64,000 bases of DNA from Areca catechu (Eukaryota; Streptophyta; Magnoliopsida; Arecales; Arecaceae): positions 42,926,949 to 42,990,948 of the forward strand of contig CM038052.1 in the NCBI GenBank assembly GCA_021397845.1. Direction: 5' to 3'. Positions 34,795 to 44,599 of the stretch are shown piece after piece (position 1 is the first letter of the stretch; each line of letters opens with the position of its first letter). The notes under the pieces are model-generated. The model ran no database searches. It was given only the letters and a program-made list of their open reading frames with translations, and was not told where the DNA came from. The position numbers and the translations under genes are program-made.

Positions 34795-35211
34795 GCTATC
34801 AAGACCCAGGTGCTTTCAGATTTCCTGGCTGAGTGCACCTGGAAGTCCGAAGATGAAGCGCCTCCAGCAGAAGGAAATTCAAAGAATAAGGAGTCCGTTT
34901 AGGTGCTCCATGTGGACAGAGCTTCCAATTCCGCTGGATGTGGAGCCGACCTTATACTGGCTGAACCCGACGGCCACACGGTGGAGTACGCACTCCGGTT
35001 CTTCTTCCGTGCTTCAAATAATCAAGCCGAATACGAAGCCCTGCTTGCAGGACTTCGGATCGCCAAGAGTTTAAGAGTTCGAAGACTCCAGGCTTTTTCG
35101 GACTCCCAGTTGGTGGTAAATCAAGTTAAAGAAGAATATGAAGCCAGAGACCCCACCATGGTGCAGTACCTGAAAAAAGTACAAATCTTATCTTCAACTA
35201 GAATACTTTGA
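34795..35211 (+). pseudogene. Element F second RNase H (archaeal-like, aRNH)
   Basis: The frame shows VDRASNSAGCGADLILAEPD, ALRFFFRASNNQAEYEALLAG and LQAFSDSQLVVNQVKEEYEA, carrying D, E and D of the RNase HI active site. This extra domain between RNase H and integrase is diagnostic of Tat-lineage gypsy elements. A shift near 35205 separates it from the next frame. Confidence 0.92.
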
Positions 35212-35239
35212 AATCATTCATGTTCCTCGATCGGAGAAC

Positions 35240-36607
35240 TTGCGGGCAAATGCGCTGTCTCGACTTGCCACTACAACCCCGGAATCCCTCAGTCGCACTT
35301 TCGTTGAACACCTTGAAGCCCCAAGTATAGTTAAAGAAGCAATGGAGGTGCACCAAATTGAGACCAAGCCAAGTTGGATGGATCCCATCATCAAGTTCTT
35401 AAACGAGGGTATGCTGCCAGAAGACAAGGCAAAGGCCAAAAAGATCCGCTGGATGGCATCTCAATATGTCATCTTAGACGGAGCTCTCTACAAAAGATCA
35501 TTCTCTCGGCCTCTGTTGAAATGCTTGAGACCATCAGATGCTGACTACATCTTGAGAGAGGTCCACGAGGGGATATGTGGTGATCACTTGGGGGGCAGGT
35601 CCTTAGCGTATAAAATTATACGCCAAGGATACTATTGGCCCTCCATCCAAAAGGACTCGGTTGACTTTATGCGAAGATGTGATCAATGCCAGAGATACAC
35701 CAACATTCAGAGACAACCAGCGAGTCACTTGACCCAGCTGATAGCCCCTTGGCCTTTTGCTCAGTGGGGGATGGATATTCTTGGCCCATTTCCGCCCGCA
35801 TCTGGGCAGAGAAAATTTCTCCTTATGGCAATTGACTACTTCACAAAGTGGGTTGAAGCTGAACCACTGGTTCAAATCACGGAGGGCAAAGTTGAGAATT
35901 TTGTCAAAAACTCCATCATATTTCAGTTCGGGATTCCACATACAATAATCACTGACAACGAGAAGCAGATCGATAATCCAAAGTTTAAATATTTCTGCGC
36001 TCGATACCATGTGCAACACAGGTTGACTTCCGTTGCCCACCCGCAGTCCAACGGAGAAGCCGAAGTAACTAATCGGACCATTCTCCATGGTTCGAAGACG
36101 AGGTTGAACGCCGCCAAAGGACTCTGAGTAGAAGAGCTGACCTCCGTCCTCTGGGCATACAAAACTATCCTGAGAACGACCACCGGCGAGTCTCCGTTCA
36201 ACTTGGCATACGGTACCGAAGCCGTTCTTCCTATCGAAGTCTCCCTCCAATCTCTAAGAATCGATAAATACGAAGAGCCTGAAAACTCCGATTGTAGAAG
36301 AATTGACCTGGATCTATTGCTGAGCACCAGGCTTCAGGCCCAAATGAAAATGGTGATATACCAGTAAAAGGTCGCCAAGTATTACAATTCCAGAGTAAAG
36401 GAGCAAATTTTTCGCACAGGGGACATGGTGCTGCGAAGGGCAGAAATGTCCAGGCCAACAGAACAGGTTAAGCTTTCCCCCAACTGGGAAGGTCCATAGC
36501 AAGTCGAAGAAGTCATACGTCCAGGGACATATCGACTTAAGACCCTAGATGGTAAAATTCTGTCTCGAACGTGGAATGTACAAAATTTTCGCAAATACCT
36601 TCAATAA
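35240..36607 (+). pseudogene. Element F integrase
   Basis: The frame 35240-36127 has the HHCC finger (HEGICGDHLGG ... RRCDQCQRY). The DDE core has Asp in QWGMDILGPFPPA, Asp in HTIITDNEKQ and Glu in QSNGEAEVTNR. Beyond a TGA at 36125 the same frame continues to 36607 with two more stops (about 36365 and 36497) and ends in the usual family tail (W-N-V-Q-N-F-R-K-Y). All stops are single base changes in otherwise good sequence. Confidence 0.93.
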
Positions 36608-36689
36608 ACAAGCCCCTAAATCTTTTGTGCAAATTTATCCAACTCTGAACGGCCAACAACGGCTTGAACGGCACGATCTAAGGAATCGG

Positions 36690-37050
36690 CCAATAGCGCA
36701 AAGGAGAGTCTAATCCGCTCACCTTATCGGTATGCCCGACAAGCGCAACGGACGGCCCAATTAGGCTGCCAAAACGATCAAAGGCACAAGGACGGTTCAC
36801 GTAACCTACCCTACGGAAAACCCGAAGACGTGCCGAGACGGGCCTAATCAGCCTACCTTACACCAAAGAAGGCACAGGGATGGTTTCTATAGCCTACCCT
36901 ACGGTATATCCGAAGACGCGTCGGGACGGGCCTAAACAGCCTACCTTAATCATGACAGGAAGGCACAGGGATGGCTTAGATGCCCTACCCTACGGTAATT
37001 CCGAAAACGTGCTAGAGTGAACCTATATCACTCATCCTGTCAACAGTAAA
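36690..37050. repeat. Tandem repeats after pol, unit 88-91 bp
   Basis: Units begin AAGGCACA at 36781, 36869 and 36960 (spacing 88 and 91), with a weaker unit before them. Shared words are CCTACCCTACGG, CCGAAGACG and GGGCCTAA. Such arrays between pol and the 3' LTR are known in Tat elements and can seed satellite DNA. Confidence 0.85.
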
Positions 37051-37255
37051 CACTTGATGAGACGGCCCAGCCGATCTCACATCTCTTTGCAGATCCCAAA
37101 TGTTTTGGAAAATTTACACCTTCGACATATCATAGTACGACAAATTACAGAAGAAGAGTGGAAGAAGTTGAAAACTTCATTTCATTTTTTAGTTTTTACA
37201 AAAAAAAAAAAAGAAAAGAAGACAAGGAGCATTGCAGATAAGGGGGAAGGTAGAT

Positions 37256-38188
37256 TCAGTGACCGCTAGCCGGCCCTTTTCCGTGCAGGCAGGAGGCATC
37301 AAAGCCCTGGAAAGAGGATGGAGGGGCTCCGGTGTTCCCTTCGGAGTCTGACTCCGACTCCTTTTCGAAGTCGGAATCGAATTTGTGACCAGGGAACGGG
37401 ACGAAAGGCCTAATGTTTTGCAAGCCCTTCAAATGGAAGAACTTGAAAGCCTTGTCTTGATGCTCTTGAAACCCTCGGTGGTACGAATCCAGGACCGCCT
37501 CTGCAACTTCGTCCTTGTAGGCGGAAGAAGCCATGAAGTCCGAGATGGCCTCCACCAACCTCTTTCTAGACTCCGCCTCTGCAACGGCGACCTCAACCCG
37601 TGCCTTGGCCTCCACCAAGCGGGCCTCCAAGATCCGGATTCTCCTCTCCAAGCAAGCAATGACCCCCTGCGGGTCATCGTTATCGCCTCTCCGAGGAACC
37701 TTAGAGATGGGCTCCCCCCGAGATAGGGCCTCGGAGGCCCTCTTCATTGCCGCCTTCTTAAGTTCGGAAATGCTAAAGTTCATTCCACTGGAACGCTGGA
37801 GAAAGAAAAGAAACTTCCAAAATGGGAGTCTGAAATTGCGATGGCCTTTGACAAGGAGAGACAAGGCCTTATTTATAAGGACCTTACACCCACGAATGGC
37901 CACAGGGGAACGTGCTCCATGCCCTTTCCCAGACGCACCAAAGGACGCCACGTGTTGAAGTGATGCCTCGAAACTCCAAGTGACCGCTCGGGAGCGGTAT
38001 GAACGCCAATAACTGCTATGGAGGATGGCAACCGCCGGCACTTCAAATCCAGAATAATCTTCATCATACGGCGACGGCATTAATGGCTCCCTTTCGATAA
38101 GAGAGGATATGGCGGCACCCGGGACGCACGGGGATGCGACCGTTCGAATATCGACACACTCAACACGGGCAACGAGAACCATAATCAA
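37256..38188 (-). pseudogene. Element F antisense ORF, distal coiled-coil part
   Basis: A 310-codon open frame lies on the strand opposite pol. Its convincing part starts at the Met near 37783 (MNFSISELKKAAMKRASEAL), has a heptad-rich stretch (LEARLVEAKARVEVAVAEAE) and an acidic tail (FDSDFEKESESDSEGN). The residues upstream of that Met are likely leader. Tat elements often carry such antisense ORFs; their job is unknown. A related block is on the plus strand at 62.9-63.3 kb. Confidence 0.65.
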
Positions 38189-38631
38189 TGTTCCTTAATC
38201 AATGGTCAATAGGAAGATGACACCTGTTTGTCGTGTCCATTCCTAGACAAACGAATTAATTATGAAGGAAGACTAATGCCAGCCTGGCTTGATCGTGGTC
38301 AGTCGTCGGCAACGGCATTCCGATTTTGCTTCGGAACTCATCTTCGACGCCAGCCATGAACCAAACAATCTTCGGCTTCGGCCCCTCGACCAAAAACGAG
38401 AAAGAGCAATGTAGTTCAAGTCATTACCAAAGCCAACAACATGACATAATATGTACAAAAAGGAGAAAGCCCCTTGGAAATTCAGAAGAGTTCGTCAGTT
38501 ACATTTTAGAGGAAAGTAAGGAAGAGATATAACGCCTAAAGCTACACAAATCCTTAGGCATCGGCTGGAAGAGACCTAGCATGGCAAGATTGGAGCAGCT
38601 TGTCAATTTGCACAGAGAGAGTTTCCTCGAC

Positions 38632-40055
38632 TTAGGTTGAGTCCAAAGGGTCTTCAACCTGGACCCCCTCCTCAGCTTGGACTCCCTCTTGGGCCGGGAT
38701 CGGAATTACATTCAAGTCTTCGACTGCGACAGGAGCTTTTTCCCCCAAGCTTGGCACCTCTTCAGCCTCTTCGACTTGGGCCGAAATTACGCTGGGATCC
38801 TCGACCACGATTGGGATCTCCTCCCTTGGACTTGACATCCCTCTGATTTTCTCTATGGCCTCGGCTCCCTCTTCTTTTTCCGTAATGTCGAAAGCAAGGA
38901 CAACAGAAAGATCAAGGTTAGGGAAAACCTCACTGACCTTGGCGAGTCCGTCGTTAAAACCGTGCTAGTAGCTGTATAAGGTCGCCTCATTCATTTCCTG
39001 TTGGAACTGTAAGGACTTCCTAAAATCCGCTACAGCTCTACCCGCCGGCTCTTTCAAGACTTCAGACTCTCTCCTAGCTGCCTCAGACTCCAAGGCTACC
39101 TCTTTGGCCCTTAAAGATGCCTTTCTAGCTCTTAAGGATGCCTCTTCAGCCCTCCTGGTTGCCTCCTTAACCGCCTTGGTCAGGTCTTCCATCTTTTTTA
39201 GATTCTCCTTGACAGATTGTTCCAAGGAATTGACATATTTTCTACTCTTCCTCAACTTTGCCCCTTGCCTCGTGATTGTCAAGTGGGCGCCCTTCAGCTC
39301 ATTCCTAAGGCCGCAAACTTCAGCATCCGCATGAGCGAGACGATTCTCCATAGACTGCTTCAATTTTTCAGCCACCTCTTTCTCAGCCCTGGCTGTATGG
39401 AGTTCTTCCTTAAGACCGTGGATGAGGCTGTCGACATTCCCTAGGCCCTCCTCCATGAAGGTGATGTCGTAGACCAACTACATCGACAAAGTGAGGTTAT
39501 GGACCGAACAACCCTCCGGGCAAGAAAGAACGATGAGGATCTCCCCTATTGTATGGAGGAAAAGGCAGAGTCGGATATTCTGGCGAGGCTTCGGCCTCGG
39601 ATAACTGCCAAATCATAAGGCAGCAACGTATCCTTTAGCGCCCGCCTAGCCACGGCGGGGACCAACAGTCCCCCCATGAGGGAAAGCTCCGAAGAGTCCG
39701 CGGGACAGCTCCCAGCTGGAGAAGCCTCCCGAACGGGCTCCCTCTTGACTTGCGATGCCTCGCCCCTATCCATCGCGGGGAGGCAAGGCAGTGGCACATC
39801 AACCACCGGAGACGGACTCTCCCTTGTGTGAACTGGAAAGATAACCGCCGGCGAAGATTCAACTAGCTGAGGTCTTGTTGGGGCCTCCATCATTAGCGCC
39901 ACGTCCTCCCCCGAGGTTCCTCTGGAGGTCGAAGTGCTCATGCTCCTCTTAGGATCATCCCTCTGAGCTTTCTTCCGAACCGCCGACCTTGAAGGAGGGG
40001 CCTGAGCTGTCCTCTTCCCAGAAGATTGGCGGAGCCAGCTCAAATTAGGCTTCAT
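38632..40055 (-). pseudogene. Element F antisense ORF, Ser/Pro-rich and coiled-coil exons
   Basis: Three frames follow each other on the minus strand: 39546-40055 (basic, then Ser/Pro-rich), 38965-39477 (strong coiled coil: Glu/Lys/Ala heptads with repeated RAKEVA-like and RARKASL words) and 38632-38838 (acidic, with a repeated VEDPSVI/VEDLNVI word). An acceptor-like TTTGTAG precedes the first at about 40064. They continue the Transposase_28-like exon at 40146-40790. Confidence 0.7.
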
Positions 40056-40145
40056 TCCACCGCCTACAAACAGAAAAATCCCTTTGAGTCGACTGAACTA
40101 CAACAGGAATGAAAGATAAGAGGTAAAAATTTTCACCATTTATAC

Positions 40146-40790
40146 CTAACACAGGGAACTCACTGATCCCTGCGAGATGGACATTCCTTTCCTCCAACAA
40201 CTCACGGATAGGAACGGCTTCCGAATCAGTCGTAAGTCATAATTGGACTGATCAGCCACCAAAATCTTTTTTCCATTGTTAGCGGCTAAACGCGGCTCCT
40301 TCCAATCGCTACTGAAACCCCACAGTTCGATAGACGACACAAAAACGAAGATAGGTTTACACCCATGGATGGCGCTGGGCATATCCTTGATGATCTTGCG
40401 ACCAGGTCGAGGGCCGATCACCCACCATCCACTACCGTGGAAATCCCTCTTAAGCACAAAAAGGGCAGTAAACAAGTTGGTCCCGGGGTTCACATTAGCT
40501 ATGTGACACCGGACCAAAAACCCACAAATGTTCCGAATGCTATTCGGAGTCAACTACGCAGGCACTACTTGGTACAGGCGAAAGATTTTGATGAAGAAAG
40601 GATGCAAGGGAAATCGAAGGCCAGCCTTCAAATGGTCTTCGTATACGGCCAAACACCAGGCAGGAAGTTTGTTCACCCGTTCCTCAGATGTGGGAAGGAT
40701 TAGAGGAAACCCTTCAGAAACGTGATAGCGTTCTCGAAGATGAGCAACCTTTCCTGATGAAACGGAGATGGGAACTAACTCCGGACTCAC
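40146..40790 (-). pseudogene. Element F antisense ORF, Transposase_28-like domain
   Basis: The frames 40554-40790 and 40146-40553 are one frame split by a single TAG near 40551. They match, from memory, the plant 'putative gypsy-type transposon' domain (Pfam Transposase_28): SEGFPLILPTSEERV, GLRFPLHPFFIKIF, RLYQVVPA then LTPNSIRNICGFLV, and WWVIGPRPGRKII and ELWGFSSDW. The exon ends at a donor-like GTATAAA at about 40146. A nuclear or particle role is unknown. Opposite strand to pol, so transcribed from near the 3' LTR. Confidence 0.75.
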
Positions 40791-41458
40791 TAAATCATCA
40801 GTCCCGAGGGCCCGACTTTTTTTCTTTGGCTTCCTACAGACTCGGCCATGATAAAAGAGCGAGACAAAGAAGCGGAGGGAAGATTCTACCTGTGGAAGGG
40901 ACTGATGGCCAAAAACAGGAAAAGCTGAGCCAAAACTGAAAGTGTGAGGTTGAAGAAGCTTCCTCAGCCAGACCTTTTCTCCTTCTCAAAAAGAGACGAA
41001 AAAGCTCCAAGGCAACATCTCGATAAATGGAACCATCTTCATAAGCCCGTCACGGACATTCGAGATAGCCGCGTAACCCCAAAACGGCCCTAAGTTGATT
41101 TGATACGGAATATACTAAATGTCATAATCCATATAAATCAATGGCCAAGATGAAGCGCACTAATCATCCAAGGGGCGAGGAGGGACCACGACCGCCGCTC
41201 AAATCCCAACCGAAAGATTGGTTGAACCGTCGCGCCACGGAAAAAGGAAAGACAGTCCCTGGTCCGCCCACTCCTTTTTCATCCCTCAATCAGGGAATGA
41301 CAGCTGTCCATCGCCTGATTCCCGAATCAGTCGGCAGTTATGGTAGATGGTCCAATCAGAGATTTTGTGATCATCCACTATACCATCTCCTAGGAGGAAA
41401 ATGACAAACCAATAATACTCTCATTCTTCGAGACAAATCTTCGCTTCGAAAACTGAGA

Positions 41459-41471
41459 GTAAGGGGGCAAC
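41459..41471 (+). other. Polypurine tract of element F
   Basis: The purine-rich GTAAGGGGGCAAC stands directly before the 3' LTR start TGTTGCG, the position required for plus-strand priming. Confidence 0.75.
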
Positions 41472-42310
41472 TGTTGCGATATCTTGGTCCAAGTACGAGC
41501 CAACCACTGGTTCAACCGGTCGGAAACATTTCTTCCAAACCGTAAACTTCAAACCAAGGTATTCAAAAAAAATAGGCAACCAACAGGCAAGCCAAAATTC
41601 TTGACGGGCTTACGGCTCCCGAAGACAAGGTCCTCAGCCTGGACTGAGGAGTGACCTCCACTGACTCCCGAAGACACGATCTTCGGTTTATGTCGAAGAC
41701 ATAGTCTTCGGCCTACATCAAAGATCAAGTCCTCGACCTATGCCAAAACATGACCTCCGATCTGTCTCAAAAAGGTCCGAGGACGAAGACATTCCCTGAA
41801 TCAATTACGGAAATCTCCCTAAAAGAGAAGTCTGAAGGCGGATCCTCGATCTGTCTCAAATCTCTACGAACACGACAAGCAACAGTTATCATCGACTATT
41901 TTCGAAACGCAATCATGGCACGTAACTCCAACGGCAACGCCTCCGGTCTGGCCACCGGAACAGTTTAATAACTACCCACGATTCCAAATAGTGGAAAAGA
42001 AATTAACTCCCCCATTGTAACCGCTGGAGGAAGAACGGAACCACAGGCTGGACAACTCCTTATAAATAACGGTAAGAGAGAATGCTCCAGGTAAGGCACA
42101 AGATACTCCTGAAAATCTCGAAGTCTTTCCCTTCTCCATCTGATCCTCATAATTTTTCCCATTCTGTGGCTGAAGCACGTCTCTGACTTAGGCATCGGAG
42201 TGTCCCCCGCCGGAGCAATTCTAGCCAGGAATTCGTTTTGCAAGTGAACCAGGGAGCGGGCCTGCGATCCAATAGCTCTGCCCGGTCGGAAAAGGGACTC
42301 TTTGCCAAAA
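41472..42310 (+). repeat. Element F 3' LTR
   Basis: 839 bp, partner of 30329-31172. It begins TGTTGCGATA and ends CCAAAA (5' LTR: CCAACA). Differences are scattered single bases and short indels. Confidence 0.92.
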
Positions 42311-42315
42311 CTAAT
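42311..42315. repeat. Target site duplication of element F, right copy (CTAAT)
   Basis: Exact repeat of 30324-30328. Confidence 0.88.
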
Positions 42316-43544
42316 GATGAAAAAAGATTAGCTTCTTTAGAAATGAAAAATGATGAATGACATGCCTATAATCATGGAAACAAAAAAGAACCAATGAAAG
42401 GTGCATCAGAGTACCATATCAGATGCCCTCAAGTAGCCGCAATATTATATGAACATGATGCTGAGAGCTCATCCTAGAATGAAGTTTATGGGTCACAGAT
42501 AGAAGAGGGAAGAAGAGGAGAAGATTGGAACAAGGAAGTGACAAGAAAGAAAAAAAGAAAGAAACTGACCCATTACATAAATAATTATGTATAGCAGCAT
42601 CATTTGCACGTAACCTTTTAGCAGCACCCAAATTACCCTAAACACTTGTGACTCCTGAAATACTATTAATGAGTCCTTAACAACCCAATACCTCTTAACT
42701 CCTTAACCTTGACCACCTAATAAATCTAATAAATCAATAGATAATAACTCTAGGGATACTACTAATAACTCTCCGATGTACCATTACCTTATAATTTTTT
42801 GACAATCTGCTTGATTAATTACATAACAGCTCTAAGGATGCATCATCACTCACTATTCCTGGTTACTATTTAATGAGCCATTACAAGTGGGATTTGGCTG
42901 CCATTCACCCCATTAACATGCCTTTGTTATCATGCAATATTGGAAAATAGCAACTCCATGATCAAATACCTAAAACTCAAAATGAATGAAAAAATAACCA
43001 AACCAATTGACACACCATCAACTAGAATAATCGAATCCAGTATTTTACAAGCTTAGTTTCAAACTAAATGAAGCATACATCACTAATAAAATCTCGCTTT
43101 GCAATCATGTATATAAGATTACTTAAGCACAAGTGTTTTACTTTTTTAATGAGCTAGAAGTATCTGTGTTGAATATTTGACTCTCAAAAATTCCAATCAC
43201 CTGTACCTGCTAATATACCTGTCATGCACTTCTGTTAGCTTTGAGAAGATTTTCTTTTAAAAAAAAAAGCAAAAATACAACTATGACATTACACACAGAC
43301 ACAGCCCTCACCCCAGCCACATATACCACCCACAACAATGCATATCTATTTCAATATTCAAACAATTTCTGTATCACATTTTTATAACATAAAATCAATT
43401 TGTCCAGACGTGTGCCCTAAATTTTGAAGAAGGTTGGCTACTTCCTGTACAGCTATATCCCTGTTGGTGTCTATTTATCATGACATAAACATATGATTGA
43501 TGCAGTTACCTTATCAAAGTTTTCAGTATTAAAACAGCTAGTAA
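42316..43544 (-). other. Possible exons of an unidentified host gene (5' part)
   Basis: Minus-strand candidates: 43510-43544 (acceptor TTCTGCAG, donor GTAACT; residues TSCFNTENFDK), about 43385-43444 (acceptor GTACAG; EVANLLQNLGHTSGQID), 42570-42637 (acceptor TGTTTAG, donor GTCAGT; NLGAAKRLRANDAAIHNYL) and 42316-42365 (acceptor GATTATAG), which reads on across the target site of element F into 30328. The residues look coding rather than random, but no family is recognised. Confidence 0.3.
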
Positions 43545-43772
43545 CTGCAGAAAACGTAATGAAGCAGATCACAACCTAGAAGCTGAAAGAGCAAAATGTG
43601 AATACATTTTGATAACAAAAAGCATAGGTTTTCAACATATCTAAAAATGAAATAAGTTGATGATTTGGAGCATTTGCTAGCGAGCACATTAAACAAACTT
43701 TAACAAAAAAGGACAAATGGACTAGAGTGTGCAAGAAAACTGACCAAACAGCAAAGCCAACCTGAACAGGTT

Positions 43773-43975
43773 ATATATATATATATATATTCAACACATA
43801 GACATAAATATATAGATAGACACACATGCACATGCACACACATATATATAGATATAGACACACGTATACATACACATATACAACACACACCACACACACG
43901 CACATATATAAAGAGAGAGTGTGTGATACATGCATGCAAGCATATGTACTCACACACACACACACACATGGCATA
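43773..43975. repeat. Compound microsatellite (TA/CA/GA)
   Basis: An AT run at 43773-43791, mixed TATAGA, CACATA and ACACAC tracts, and a CA run at 43951-43968. The Cys/Val/Tyr-rich frames read from it on the minus strand are translation of the repeat. Confidence 0.9.
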
Positions 43976-43979
43976 GAGA

Positions 43980-44420
43980 CATATATAGATAAACCGGTTC
44001 ACCTGTACAAGCTTCAGTTTCAACAACCCTAACCACGCCCAATCATGCTCTTGCCTCTCCCAAGTCTCCTTCCACTCTGCCCGGCTGCCATTCAGGATTG
44101 CCCTCACCCACTCTCCTCAATGGAGCAGACACTATATCAAGCACTCTCCCTCGCCTCCCTCCAACCCCTTGCTTAAGCGAGATCTCCTCTTCTTCTTTTC
44201 TGCTTCATAAAATGTTTGAAGCCCTAGTTTATGCTCATAGAACCATGGACCCACATGGCTCAGCCATCCTTCTTCCCCCCATCATCTCCTCCCCTAACCC
44301 CTTCCCGGCTGCCAGAACAGCCGCTGCCACCACCACTCTGCTACAATTCCCCAAAACCCTCTCATTACATTTCGCATTGCTCAAAATCCCCAATACAGGA
44401 GCCACAAAATCTTAATTGGT
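43980..44420. other. GC-richer segment, possible first exon
   Basis: Against AT-rich surroundings this block is C-rich on the plus strand. On the plus strand ATG 44098 opens 105 codons rich in Ser, Pro and Ala (MPSPTLLNGADTISS...), like a low-complexity N-terminus. On the minus strand it could be the 5' leader of the candidate gene, ending at a donor-like CAG/GTGAAC near 44012. I cannot choose between the strands. Confidence 0.25.
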
Positions 44421-44599
44421 TAGATGAATATGGTCAACCAATAATCGGTTTGATGAAGCATTCTCTGATGACTTTAGGGAGGAATCTTAAAAGCTTTAAG
44501 AAGTTCAGCATAGCAAGTTCCTCACAAGTTGAATGTACTTGAGATGATATATACAGATGTTACCGAGAAACTTTACGTCTACTGACATCAGGAATGAGG

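Larger units (their letters stand above)
30329..42310 (+). mobile_element. Element F: Ty3/gypsy retrotransposon of the Tat lineage
   Basis: Complete length 11,982 bp with LTRs at both ends and CTAAT target duplications. Order: LTR, primer site, gag, protease, RT, RNase H, second RNase H, integrase, about 90-bp tandem repeats, two antisense accessory ORF regions, polypurine tract, LTR. The second RNase H between RNase H and integrase, the tandem repeats after pol and the antisense ORFs are marks of Tat elements (Grande/Retand/Ogre group). Premature stops and shifts occur in gag, protease, RT, RNase H and integrase, so it is defective. The LTRs agree at over 90% by eye. Confidence 0.95.

Noticed and set aside
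35603..36250. 215-codon minus-strand frame
   Set aside because: Mirror of the integrase frame of element F, whose motifs are unmistakable on the plus strand.
36781..37050. CRISPR-like spaced repeats
   Set aside because: Units are long, contiguous and diverged with no unique spacers, and the host is a plant; they are post-pol tandem repeats.
43700..44107. Cys/Val/Tyr-rich frame resembling a membrane or toxin-like peptide
   Set aside because: It is translation of the CA/TA microsatellite.
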